Assembly (NCBI GenBank): GCA_030761205.1
Contig: JAULJL010000029.1
Span: 2,673,501 to 2,737,500, forward strand
Length of the DNA: 64,000 nucleotides
DNA from: Fremontodendron californicum
Taxonomy: Eukaryota; Streptophyta; Magnoliopsida; Malvales; Malvaceae
Direction of reading: 5' to 3'
Part shown: positions 1-10,670 of the stretch, piece by piece
Position numbering within the stretch: the first letter of the stretch is position 1
How the letters are laid out: the number at the start of each line of letters is the position of its first letter
The notes under the pieces: generated by a model
The model's input: the letters and a program-made list of their open reading frames with translations, nothing else
Database searches by the model: none
Told to the model about the DNA's origin: nothing
Translations under genes and position numbers: made by a program

Positions 1-480
1 ACCTCTGGGCATCATTGTTAAAGTCACATACAACACATTTTTTTCAAATCAAAGATAAGGCCTTCTGCACCATTCTTAAGACATCCAGGCATCATTATTA
101 ATGTCGCATACAGCGTATTTTTTTCAAATCATGGGTAAGGCCTCCGGGCTCCATTCTTAAAACCTCCGGGCATCATTATTAAAGTCGCATACAACGTATT
201 TTTTCAAATCACGGGTAAGACCTCTGGGCACCATTCTTAAGACCTTCGGGCATCATTTTTAAAGTCGCATACATCGCATTTTCCCAAATTACGGGTAAGG
301 CCTTCGGGCACCATTTTTAAGACCTTCGGGCATCATTTTTAAAGTCGCATACAGCGCATATTTTTCCAAATCATGGATAAGGCCTCCAGGCACCATTTTT
401 AAGACCTCGGGGCATAATTTTTCTTTAAATTATAGATAAGACCTCCGGGCACTATTTTTAAGACCTCCGGGCACGATTTT
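1..480 (+). repeat. About 80-bp tandem repeat (minisatellite) in the 3' internal region of P0
   Basis: Five to six diverged copies of an about 80-bp unit occur, each with a GGGCATCATTATTAAAGTCG-type stretch, a TTTTTCAAATCA stretch and GGTAAGGCCTCCGGGCACC. Repeat starts recur near 7, 88, 169, 250 and 329. The sub-motif CCTCCGGGCACC links it to the 22-bp minisatellite at 60310-61530 in element F. It is non-coding, and its position just before the 3' LTR matches the minisatellites known from Ogre elements. Confidence 0.85.
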
Positions 481-489
481 TATTTTGAA

Positions 490-726
490 AATCGAACTCA
501 TTTCCTTAAGATGGGTCGAGCCTTGATTAGTCAGGGAACTCAATTTAAGGACAAAATCTTCAATTTACACTTCTTTTTCAACAAAAAAAAAAATTTAAAA
601 ATGAAAAATGAAAAAAGAAACCTCATTTCCCTTCTCTTCAGATGTGATTTCACTAATCGAACAAAATTAGTGTTTGTTTATCTTTGCCTGATTTTTGACT
701 CTCAGCAATAGCCAAAGAGGGGCAGC
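490..726 (+). promoter_or_regulatory. Conserved 3' untranslated block with polypurine tract of P0
   Basis: This block of about 240 bp directly before LTR A is shared with 35745-35987 (CD) and 61535-61788 (F). It includes GGTCGAGCCTTGATTAGTCA, an A-rich stretch, and TAGTGTTTGTTTATCTTTGC. It ends in AAAGAGGGGCAGC, followed at once by the LTR. The purine run AAAGAGGGG (714-722) is the expected primer for plus-strand DNA synthesis. The short 66-codon open frame over the block is not conserved and is not called. Confidence 0.75.
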
Positions 727-3700
727 TGTAGATACCTAATTTTGTCCGTACCGCTAAAACATGTATGTTTTCTTCCTAAATTGATGTTTCATAATGTAAA
801 AAGACTTTTTCTTTATCCTGCAGGTGGTACTCCGAGACTTAGTCTAAGAAGGCGAGCACAAAAAGTCAAACTTGAAAAAGTCAACCTCGAAAAGTCAACC
901 TCAAAAAGTCAACTACTAAAAAAGTCAACCCACTTTCAAAATCAAGATTTGAAGTTCAATTGAAAAATGGCGAAAGAATTTTGATAATTCGAGGTCTACA
1001 TTGAAAGATATGGAGTTCGAAAGTTGGGTCACGGAGATTCAGTAGAAAGGAAACCTTAGTTCAGGAAATTTGAGGGAAGTGCGTAAACGATCAAATTGGT
1101 CGAAATTGATGGTTCCAAATGAAAGATAAGCACTGACCACGGGTAATGGAGAAGCTACTTGGAAGAAAAACTAAAAGAAAAGTCAATTCGAAAAAAAATC
1201 GAGAATTAGGGTTTTTGGTGGATTTCGGTGAAATTTGGAAGAATAACATAAATGGCCTGATTCGGTAAGACTAAAGCCCCTATTTGATGGGGAGTTATTA
1301 AAAAAGGGTATCCCAAGGCTCCGTTTGAAGAAAATCTGAAAATCGGACTTGTTTTGAGCAAAATCGGGTTTCGAAGGCAAAAAGGCAAAATTGGAAATTT
1401 TGGGAAAAATATAAAATGAACTCCAAAAATTCTAAAAAATTGCAGATCTCATTCTTAATTCATTTCAAAGAGATTCACAAAAGAAAATCTGGATTGGAGT
1501 TCATTTGCAAAATGGCCAAATCCCGGGCCCATTATGCACTAATTCAAGCAGATAAATCTCGAAAAAATACCAAATGAGTTCCAAAAATTATGAAAACTTC
1601 CAGATCATACTTTTAAATTATTTGGAAGAGATTGGTGAAAAAAAAACTAGATTTGGAGCTCGTTTAAAAAATGCTAAAGTTTGAGAGCACAAAAGGACAA
1701 TTTTGGAAGAAAAAATCCAAATAAATAGCAAATGGGCTCCAAAAATTTTGAAAACCTCCAGAATTTAATTTTTTATTATTTTGAAAGTATTGAAAAAATA
1801 AAATTTGAATTTGGAGTCCGTTTTCTATTTATTTATGTTAGGAGTGCAAATAGGTCATTTTACTCAAGAAATCGAAAAGGGCTTTTCTTGCCTTTTAAAA
1901 AAATGAAGCATGGGCTGGAATTTAGAGGGTCAGCCAGCCTAGGCCCAAGGGTGGGCAAATATTTTCTGATTCTTAATCAAAAGGCCAACAATGAAGAGAA
2001 AGGTAGTTATTTTTTGATCAAGCCTTTGTAATTAAGCCACATGGACCAATGCATGAAGAGGGAGAATGTCAACATAATGGCTTAAGATTCTTGAACAGCT
2101 GTAATTGTGGATAGTTGATTACCTAATCTAAGGGTGATAATTTCACATTTTAAACATCTGGGATCAATAGCCTTTGGATCAAAATTGGTTGAAGAAAAAA
2201 TGACAACATCCTAGGGGGATAAGGCCATTCGGCCACTACTAGAAGGGGTCTCTCTCTTTTCATTCACGAGCTATTCACTCTTTTTTTGGCTGATTTTCTC
2301 TCCATTGTTGAAAGGCAAAAAGAAAAGTTTAGAAAAGAAAAGAAAGTTAGAAGAGAAAAAGCTTGCAATATAGCTTCTAGAGGTTGCTTTAAGCACTATA
2401 CTCTTGCAATTTCTTTGATTTTCCATTCTTGATTTGCTGTTTTGATTACTATTTTGGTGAGTTTCTTTTGATTTTTCTTTTTAAAATAAGTGTTTTTAAT
2501 ATTCTTTTTAAAGTTCTTCTTTATACTTTCTTGGAAAAAGCTTTGAGAAAATTTTTTCTTTTGTTTTTGGGGTGGCCGAATAGCTTTTTTTTTTTAGTGT
2601 AGTTGTTGTTTGCATTTTTATTTCATGTTATTCTTGATATTTAACAGGTTTTGATGCTTTAAATCTTCTTCTAATACATAAACATGAAGCTTGTTTTAAT
2701 TTGGTTGCTTTCTTGTTTCCATTTTTTTAGTCTATTATCTTATTATCATGTTTATTTTACTTGTCTTGCATTTTTGATTTTCTATTTCCAAAATGTTTAA
2801 GTTTGTTTATGTTTTACATTTTGTAATCCATGTGTTTGTGAAAATGCCTATTGGTTTTCATACCTTTACTTTATATTTGCATGATTTGAGTGTTATTCTT
2901 TAGCTATGCATGTTAGTATATTAAGTGTTTGTAAAAATGCCATGCTCATTTTTATATAGACCATTCGCGGCCACCCCTATCTTTTAAGCTTTGTGTGTGC
3001 GTTTTTGTTATGTTAGTTGATAGGTTTGCATTTTCATGATATTTGGTTGTGTATTTTGTTTAAGCATGCTATATGTTTGTGTATTTTTCCATGCATTCTT
3101 TAGGTTTAGGATTGGTTTGCTTTTCCATGCATATTCATGCATTTTAGACCTAGGTTGCATTAAATGCCATACAAGTTCATTTAGGTCTTTGTCATTTTAT
3201 TGATGCCATGCATTTTTCATGTCATTTAGGTTTTAAATCATGCATTTCATGCATCATATTTGCTGTATTTTCATGCATTTCATGTCATTGCCACTTGATT
3301 TATGACTTAGACCAATCAATGGTTCAAAATCATGCTCATTTTGAGCATACTTGTGGAAAATTAAAGAGTCGTCAAATTTATTATTCTACCTTTGTGATTT
3401 TTTTTTTCGTAGCCAATTTTTGGCTAACTTTTCAAAAGTGTTAGCTACTGTTTGTGAGTCCTTAGGAGAGTCTCTAACTTTTTTACTTTGATTTTTAAAT
3501 GATTTTATCAAAGGCAAAAAAATGTGTTTGGCAAAACTTTTTTTTGGCCTAGTACTCGTACTTTCCCGATTTTTCTAGGCAATCATCTTTAATCGAAAAA
3601 TTAAGCCGATTTTTTTCCTTGTAGTTTTACATGTCTTGAGTCTCTAGTAGTTTTTTTTTTTTATTTTTTTTTTTTGAATTTTTAAAAATGGGGTAAAAAA

Positions 3701-5685
3701 TCATGCTTTAAAACTAGACAGTAGAGGCAGAATTAAATTTGAAAAAAAATCATTTTTCTATTTTGGTTAAGTTACTTAGAGGGGGGTGATTAGGAAGTTT
3801 AGCTACTGACTTAGGGTAATTTCTAAGCCTTTTTAAACTCTAAAAATGATTTTTTAAATCTTTGGTTAAGGGTGGTCAAATCCGGGATTTTAAACTTAGG
3901 AAATTAGAGCCATTTAAAAAGGGTTTAGCTAAGTTTTTTTTTTTTTTATATTTTTATTTTTAATCTAAGCTTTTCAAAATTTAAACAATCAAAAAGTATT
4001 TTGGTTATTGTCTTTGATTTAAAATTTTGAAATTATATTAATTGTTATATGGTTTTGAATATTTATTGATATCCTTTGCTTTTTATTTAGTTATTTCTGT
4101 CATATTATTTAGCATATAGTGTGTTCATGCATTTTTATTTTTATTTTTATTTTCATGCATATTATATGTTAGCATTATTTTAATTTCATGTCATTTCATA
4201 TCATTTAGATTATATGCCATATCATTTATATTTGCCATGTCATTTAAATCATTTTATTCCATTTAGAATATATCATGTGACTTAGGATATTTCATTTCAT
4301 ATAGAATATATTATGTTACCTAAGTAATTTTATTTCATATAGAATATATCATGTTACCTAGGTCATTTTATTTCATATAGAATATGTCATGTACCTAGGT
4401 CATTTTGTTTCATTTAGAATATATCTTATGACTTAGGATATTTCATTTCATTTAGAATATGCTAAGACATTTAAATTATATCATACCATTTAGGTTGCAT
4501 TATATTATCTAGACTTTGCTATGTCATTTTATTTATGTCACACAGATTCATATTCATATATTTTTTAAAATGTTTTGAAAAATGTAATGATTTTCAATAA
4601 AATAAAGATATTCCCTAGTTAAAATAATTCATGAGTTCTCTGCCGAGTTTGATGGGGAGGATATCATCAATTACCATTAATAACGAAATATATTTTTTAA
4701 AATGAGAATGATTCGTAAAATTTCCAAACTAATAAATTTTTTTTATATTTTTCCACGTTTATTGGAGAATATAGGAAAATTTTTAATTAATAAATTCTAA
4801 ATCATTTTCAAATAAAAAAATGGAATAATTTTTCTTTAAATTGGGAATTAACTTGAAATACTAAATTAATTTTTGATTTTTTACCGAGACTTGCGATAAC
4901 ACACGATTAATAAGGTACCGTTTTATACGGGCGTTGTGGGGGTGCTAATCCTTCCCCACACGTAACTAGTCCCGAACCCGCTTATTTGATTTATCTGGTT
5001 TAAAACGTAGACTTGAAATTGGTTTTAAAAAAAATATTTTAATTAATTTTAAAATGTTTTAAAAAACCGGTTTTAATTAGGGGTGAGCGTTCGATAGAAT
5101 CGAGTCGAATCGAGTGAAAAAAAATCGAGTTAGTCGAGTTTACGAGTCTTATTTTGTCAACCGAACTGAATTTGAAAATTTAGCAAATCAGTTTGAGTGA
5201 AAAGAAATTCGAGTCGAGTGGAGTCGAATAAATTTATTCGAGTTAAAGTAAATTTTCAATTATATTTAAGCATGATAAAACAAATCCTATAAATTTTCAA
5301 TTATATTTAAGCATGATAAAACTAAATTTTGGGAAATGAAATTGTTCAATTCTCTGAATCAAAATCAATGAAAATGTAAGCAAATGTCAAAAGTTCAAGG
5401 CTTATGGTGAAATTTAAATTGCTTACTCAACTAAAAAAATTCAAATATTAGATTCGGAGACGTGAATACATCTTATAACTAATATAATACCATAAATATT
5501 ATTTTTCTTTATAAATTAAAAAAAAGGAAAAAAATTTATTTACCAAATTCATTTTAATTATTATTAATTTCAATGATTTTGGACCACATTACTCGTAAAA
5601 GAGAGATAGAGACCGAAGAGAAAGAGAAAAATGGAGGGAAACAGGGGGGACACAGCAGCAAAGAGGAGAGAGGAGAAGAAAATTA

Positions 5686-6236
5686 GGTAAATTTGAAAAA
5701 CATGCTGTCAATAACCAAATTATTGTTAAATGATATAATGGATAAAAATTATTTGAAAAAGAGAAATGAATAATTAGAAATTATTATAAAGGATATTGTA
5801 AAGACAAAATTACCCTTAATGAAAAAAACTATTTTTCCTTTCTCCTCCATTAAGAAAATATTATTTTTTAATAATTTTAATTAAAAATAAATTTAAAAAA
5901 TTAAATATTTATTTTTTTAAAATTTAAAAAAATAAAGAAAAACTAATTTTAGAAAAAGTAATATAGTTTTTAAAAAAATTTAATTAAAAAAAATAAAAAA
6001 TTTTAAATCTAAAAAATATATTTTTTAAAATTAAAAAAAAATCATTTTTAGAAAACTTTATTTTTTTAATTAAAAAATAAGAGAAAAATGAAGGAGAAGG
6101 TTTTTTTATCAAGGGTAATTTTGTCTTTACAATTTCCTTTTTAATAATTTTTTATTTCTCTTTTTCAAATAATTTGTACTCATTATATCATTTAACAATA
6201 ATTTGGTTATTGACAGTATGTTTTTCAAATTTACCC
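5686..6236. mobile_element. Mutator-like foldback/MITE element nested in the hAT, with 10-bp target duplication
   Basis: The 551-bp insert has long inverted arms of about 160 bp. The left arm starts GGTAAATTTGAAAAACAT and the right arm ends ATGTTTTTCAAATTTACCC, pairing with few mismatches out to the AGGAGAAAGG / CCTTTCTCCT region. The arms surround an extremely A/T-rich centre. A perfect 10-bp direct repeat AAGAAAATTA flanks it (5676-5685 and 6237-6246). Long terminal inverted repeats plus a 9-10-bp target duplication indicate a Mutator-type element. It has no coding sequence. The DNA should fold into a strong hairpin. Confidence 0.88.
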
Positions 6237-6256
6237 AAGAAAATTAAATCCTAATT

Positions 6257-6274
6257 CAAAACGACGTCGTTTTG
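6257..6274. repeat. Perfect 18-bp palindrome in the hAT element
   Basis: CAAAACGACGTCGTTTTG reads the same on both strands and has an ACGT core. It lies 11 bp beyond the nested Mutator-type element in the subterminal part of the hAT. It could be a protein-binding site or simply part of the element consensus; no function is shown. Confidence 0.7.
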
Positions 6275-6652
6275 GATTTTACTATCCGGATTTTCGGATA
6301 ACTCGAACTGTGAAATCTAAATTCGAGCTAAATCGTATAACTCGACTTATTTATTCGAGTCCATCCGAAAACTCGAAAAAACTTGAATAATTCGAACTAT
6401 TTAAACCAAAATTTGAAATTTTAATCGGTTTTTTCGAATCGAGTCGGATTTTGCTCACCCCTAGTTTTAATAGGTGGTCGATCACACCTAACTAAAAAAA
6501 TTGGTAGCGACTCCATGTCGTTTTCAAGATTATTTTCAAAACCTTCGTTTTTCTAGAGGAATTAAGTCAACTTTTCCTCGTTTTTTTTTAATGTCATGCT
6601 TAACGAATAATAAGGTCTTGTGATGAGGCTTGTTATTTTTTAGTTTGCGACA

Positions 6653-8341
6653 GCTCACATACATAATATCGTATTCAGAAAGCAACACTTTCCATCTTGC
6701 CATTCTTCCTGACAATGAAGGCGCCTCGAATACGTATTTTAGGGGATCTAGCTTCGCAAGCAGCCATGTCGTGTAATACAACATGTACTATCTGAGCCTT
6801 CGGGCGGTCCAGGCTAGGGCACAACAAAGCCTTTCTACCAATGAATACTTTAACTCGTGCTCAGTGAACTTTTTGCTGAGGTAGTAGATGGCTTGTTCTT
6901 TCTTTCCAGTTTCATCATGTTGTCCTAACACATAACCCGTGGACCTTTCAAATACTGACAAGTACAATATCAGTGGCTTTTCTGGGAATGGTGCCATTAG
7001 TACCTGTGGGTTTGACAGATAATGCTTGACTTTATCAAAGGCTATCTGGCATCCTTCATCCCATTCCCCTGGATCACGCTTTTGGAGTAACTTAAAGATC
7101 GAGTCGCACTTATCAGTCAGTTGAGAGATGAACCAAGCGATATAATTCAGCCTACCCAAAAAGCTTCTTACTTCCTTCTGGGTACGAGGTGGAAGCAAGT
7201 TCTGAATGGCTTTTACTTTATCCGGATCAATCTCAATTCCTTTTCGGCTAACAACGAAGCCTAGCAGCTTCCCTGAGGTGACTCCGAAGGTACACTTTGC
7301 CTGGTTGAGTTTAAGTTGGAACTTTCTCAACTTTTCAAAAAGCTTTTTAAGATTCGCAATATGTTCGTCCTCTTCTTATGACTTTGTGATCATATCATCG
7401 ACATAAACTTTGATTCCTTTGTGCATCACATCATGGAATAAAGTTACCATAGCACTTTGATATGTTGCCCCAGCATTTTTCAACCCAAATGGCATCACCT
7501 TATAGCAAAAGGTTCCCCACATCATCACGAATGTGGTTTTCTCCATATCCTCTAGTACCATATTAATCTGATTATAACCTGAGAACCCATCCATGAAGGA
7601 AAACACTGAATTCTTGGCGGCATTATCGATTGAAGTGTCGATGTGATGCAACGGGAAGTTATCCTTAGGGCCTGCCCTATTCAGATATCGGTAATCGACA
7701 CGTATCCGTACTTTGCCGTCTTTCTTCAAAACTGGGACAATGTTTGCTACCCACTCCAGGTATTTTGCCACTTCCAAGAATCCAGCATCAAATTGCTTTT
7801 TCTCTTCTTTTTCCACTTTTAATAGAATTTCGGGCCTCATCCTTCTCATTTTCTGCTGAATTGGCTTGCAATCTGGTTTCAGAGGGAGTCTGTGAACCAC
7901 AATGTTAGGGTCCAACCCAAGCGTTTCTTGGTACGACCATGCAAACACATCCGTGTATTCCCGGAGTAGACTTATCAAATCTTGCTTTATTGAGGGTGAA
8001 ATGGCAGTCCTAATCTTGACTTCTCTTATTTCTTCTTTATTCCCTAAATTTACTACTTCCAACGGCTCTTTGTGAGGCAATACTTTCTTTTCCTCTTGTT
8101 CTATTATTCTAAACAAATCTGGAGGCAAATCACAGTCTTCGACATCTTCGTTAGCATCGAAATCACTCGTACAGATGGGTTTTTCAAAACCAATTTCAGA
8201 ATTATTGACAGAGCGTTCCTCACATTCCGTATCCGGGCACCTATAAATAGGTAGGGGAGAAACAATATAAGAAGGCATATAGGCAATAATAATGAAAGAA
8301 TGAAAGAATGTGGACACATCAATATGAACGAAATGCTTCAT
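6653..8341 (-). pseudogene. pol: Reverse transcriptase-RNase H region of M pol (broken)
   Basis: One minus-strand frame encodes the RT and first RNase H of a Ty3/gypsy polyprotein, which would copy element RNA into DNA in virus-like particles. Visible landmarks are an acidic lead-in (CDLPPDLFR), FAWSYQ, PVLKKDGKVRIRVDYR, FSFMDGFSGYNQI, MPFGLKNAGATYQ and the catalytic YVDD (7394-7405). The connection region has KCTFG and SFLGRLNYI. RNase H begins near 6970 and runs to ...LLSEYDIMYVS, where LTR A cuts in at 6652. The frame holds two stops, at 7376-7378 just after YVDDMITKS and at 6788-6790 inside RNase H; otherwise it is continuous for over 500 codons. The first RNase H aspartate position reads LYLS (6956-6967), so that residue seems missing; in Tat elements this first RNase H is known to be degenerate beside a second one. 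Codons before about 8240 look intronic rather than coding. Confidence 0.9.
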
Positions 8342-8451
8342 GGTTGTTATTTATTAAATGATAAGTTTTAAACATAAGCCTGTACAAAGGACTCTTAATG
8401 CCTTCGGGCAAGGGCAATTAAGGTTTATTCGAGCATTAGACTGGAGTAGAC
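8241..8451 (-). other. Candidate intron between protease-side and RT-side pol exons of M
   Basis: On the minus strand a pyrimidine-rich tract ends in CCTACCTATTTATAG at 8241, just where RT-like coding begins (CPDTECEE...). The 211 bases upstream contain stops and no recognisable homology. A possible donor AG/GTCTAC lies at 8451-8450, at the end of an open frame ending ...LPIVFR. Joining 8452 to 8240 keeps the frame (phase 2) and rebuilds the same arginine codon. The donor is weak compared with the plant consensus. Ogre elements are known to splice an intron between protease and RT, which is why I propose it. The exact donor is uncertain. Confidence 0.45.
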
Positions 8452-8998
8452 CTAAAAACTATGGGAAGTTCGGTCACGCTCCAATTGGTTAGCTCATAAG
8501 CTGGAGGGTGCGGGCGTACCATCCAACTAGTGCTCTCCTCTCTTTGTTCCTCTGTTTTGGCCATACCGACCATCATTTCATGTGGTTGTTTGTCCTCAAC
8601 CCCATAGAGCTTATCAAAATCCTGCTCTAGCACGACCATCACATCCTCAAAATTCTTACTCCAGTATAGCGGAAGATGTATAGGATTGGTGGGAAAGTCA
8701 TGGGCTCCCACTCCATATCCACACCCGTAAGACGGGCCATCCTTATTTTTTGGTTCTTCTCGATTTATTTTCTTTCCTCATGAGCTTTTGGGAGATACCC
8801 GAGACCGAAACGGTCTTTCTTTCCGGCTACTTTGATTGCTCTGGCCATTCCCTGTGGCTGTTCATTCCCATCCTCATAAAACTTTTCGAAAGCTTGTTCC
8901 AATATAACCATCACATCATCAGAATCTTTCTCTTGGTTATCCCATGGCCATTTTTTGAGAAGAAGGCCTGTCATGACATTTGGCTCTTCCTTCTTCAA
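8436..8998 (-). pseudogene. Degenerate pol segment between gag and RT of M; protease not recognisable
   Basis: Two short frames (8765-8998 and 8436-8711, in different frames) carry linker-like sequence such as RFGLGYLPK, a pattern found between protease and RT in Tat polyproteins. Both contain a similar stretch (VMVILEQAFEKFY and VMVVLEQDFDKLY), suggesting a short internal duplication. No aspartic-protease signature (D-T/N-G-S/A) is visible in any minus-strand frame here, so the protease seems deleted. The part near 8450 may be the 5' exon of the candidate intron. Function is lost. Confidence 0.6.
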
Positions 8999-10670
8999 AA
9001 CTCAGCAGACCAGCTTTGGTGAGATCTGTGACCTTGTATTTTAAAGATGGGCAGTTCTCGGTCGAGTGGCATTGGTTGCCAGAATGGTAATTACAAGGTT
9101 CATTAGCCTTATACCACCTTAGGTATGGGGGCTTTAAAGGCTCCAGTTGCTTGGGTGTTAGGAGGCGATTCTGAATCAGTTGAGGTAGCAGCTCACTATA
9201 TGACACAGTAATCGGGTCAACTTGACATCTTTCTTGCTTCATGAACCTATGTGTACCTTTCCTTCCCATTGTGACATCTTCGTTTGTCTTACCATGAACA
9301 AACACTACTTCCCGTTATCTGATTTTTGTTTCTTCTCAAAACCTACCTGCCCCTTATTGATTAGTGCTTGAACCTTTAGTTTTAGAGACAGACAATTCTC
9401 TGTGGAATGACCTCGAATTCCGCAATGATAACTGCAAAATGTATTCTTGTCATACCCGTTCGGGTATGGGGGTCGGATGGGCCTCACTAGTGAGGAGTGA
9501 GCTTTCCACAAGCTGGGGTAACAACTACGAGTAAGAGATGGGGAGTGGCTCAAACTGATCTCTTTTCCGAATACTCTTTGAGTTTCCCTGGCTGGCCTGA
9601 GGTTGAAGATTTGTCAAATAATTATATTGAGCAGACATTCGGTGTAAGTAAGAACCCTGACATACATTGTTCAGGTTGGGTAGAACGGTTGGTACATGGG
9701 TTTTGGAGGATATGGGACAAAGTTTCCCCTCCACTGCCCACCATAGGTCATAGATTGGATATCTCTTACTTTCTTCTGGGGTTCCCAATTCTGCTTGGTA
9801 CCAGTTGTCTCATCTACTTTGAGCTTCCCATCCTTGGCTGTCCTCTCCATCATCTCTTTTGGGATTACCATGTCCATGGGGTCCTTCGTGGCATTACCAG
9901 CGAGTTCATCATAACATGGGCCCCAATGTATTTGCAAATAGGACAACAACTTCTTTCTCAGTTAAGGGCGATTGTACTTGGGCCGCTATATCTCTCCATC
10001 TGTGTGAATACTCTTTGAGGCTTTCAGTGGCCTTCTTTCTCATACTCTGCAAAAAGAGACGGTTCGGTGCCATTTCACTCATATGCTTGTATTGGTCATA
10101 GAAATCTTTAGCCAAATCATTTCAAGAACAAAATTGACCCCTACTCAGTTGATTATACCATCTGTTTGTGGAGCCACTGAGACTATCATGAAAACAATAG
10201 ATCAACAACTCATCGTTATCTGCATGGCTCACTATCTTTTGGCAAAACATTTTAAGGTGGGCCATCGGGTCAGTTGTCCCATCATACATCTCAAAGTTGG
10301 AGACCTCAAATTCAAATGGAATGGCTAAATTGAGAACCAAGCAATGTTTTTTCTGATCCAATTCCCAAATATGTTTGTTTCCTCCTTGGTTTCCTGATTC
10401 TATTCCCAAGGCCGAATTTTTCATGTGTCTCTTTTCCTTAAAAGCAACAGACACTAGTTTCATCAACTTATTCATTTGATCTCTTGATTCCTCCTGAGAT
10501 TTAGCCAGTTGTTCCCTTAACTCATCTTGTAACCTTTCAATTCTCTCTATCCAAGCAGTCTGTTCATTCTCCATGATCATGACTTGCGATCGAGTATTAT
10601 ACTGATCTGAGTGCTTCTCTTTGGGAATTTCGGTGGACGCCCAATTTTTAAACCTTGGTGTAAATACCAC
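8937..10670 (-). pseudogene. gag: gag of M, broken by stops and frameshifts, with two zinc-knuckle modules
   Basis: Gag would form the particle that packages element RNA. The minus-strand start at 10670 leads into a coiled-coil N-terminus (ERIERLQDELREQLAKSQEE), then the capsid-like core (FEMYDGTTDPMAHLKMF, DSLSGSTNRWYNQLSRGQF). A stop follows at about 10122, and the same frame resumes with AKDFYDQYKHMSEMAP and TESLKEYSHRWRD. A frameshift near 9915 leads to CYDELAGNATKDPMDMVI. The C-terminal part holds two knuckles: CSYHCGIRGHSTENC (9392-9436) and CNYHSGNQCHSTENC (9051-9095), each after a PPY...Y stretch and the second after SYSELLPQLIQNRLL. The pattern is C-x2-H-x5-H-x4-C. At least one stop and two to three frameshifts make it non-functional. 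CD and F gags are clear relatives. Confidence 0.88.

Larger units (their letters stand above)
5078..6463. mobile_element. Non-autonomous hAT-type DNA transposon with 8-bp target duplication
   Basis: The ends are perfect 11-bp inverted repeats: TAGGGGTGAGC at 5078-5088 and GCTCACCCCTA at 6453-6463. The target duplication GTTTTAAT is perfect (5070-5077 and 6464-6471). Without the element, the flanks rejoin to the LTR sequence seen in LTRs B-F (ACCGGTTTTAATAGGTGG). Eight-base duplications and TAGGGGTG-type ends are typical of plant hAT elements. Subterminal regions are rich in short CGAATCGAGT/ACTCGA motifs, plausible transposase-binding repeats. There is no transposase coding, so it is non-autonomous. 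Another element is nested inside. Confidence 0.93.
1..6652 (+). mobile_element. P0: 3' part of a Tat/Ogre-like LTR retrotransposon (truncated by window start)
   Basis: The stretch reads, in plus orientation, as minisatellite (1-480), a conserved non-coding block ending in a polypurine tract (490-726) and one long LTR (727-6652). The same order occurs at 34925-40692 and 60310-64000, so this is the 3' end of a related element whose 5' part lies left of the window. Its right end abuts the RNase H coding sequence of minus-strand element M in mid-gene, so P0 inserted into M. The five bases after the LTR (6653-6657, GCTCA) should recur at the unseen left end if this is a clean insertion. Confidence 0.85.
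727..6652 (+). mobile_element. LTR A (3' LTR of P0), carrying a nested hAT element
   Basis: The LTR starts TGTAGATACC just after the polypurine tract and ends TTTGCGACA, the same ends as the other LTRs here (TG...CA). It is 5926 bp long as it stands and about 4532 bp without the hAT insertion at 5078-6463 and its duplicated target. Its first 150 bp resemble LTRs B and F, while its middle (about 1900-2250) resembles LTRs C and D, so it is a third variant or a mosaic. Shared LTR landmarks are the AAAAAGTCAACC repeats (862-935), the block at 3285-3420, and the 4885-4985 block. No coding capacity is seen; AT-rich open frames inside are not real genes. Confidence 0.85.

Noticed and set aside
2040..2300. 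Host gene exon or promoter within LTR A
   Set aside because: Equivalent sequence occurs in LTRs C and D, so it belongs to the LTR.
4880..5000. tRNA-like or rRNA-like conserved GC-richer block
   Set aside because: It does not fold as a tRNA by eye, and it recurs only as part of the LTRs.
8750..10328. Plus-strand frames of 80-173 codons
   Set aside because: They are shadows of the minus-strand gag and pol of M, which carry recognisable motifs.
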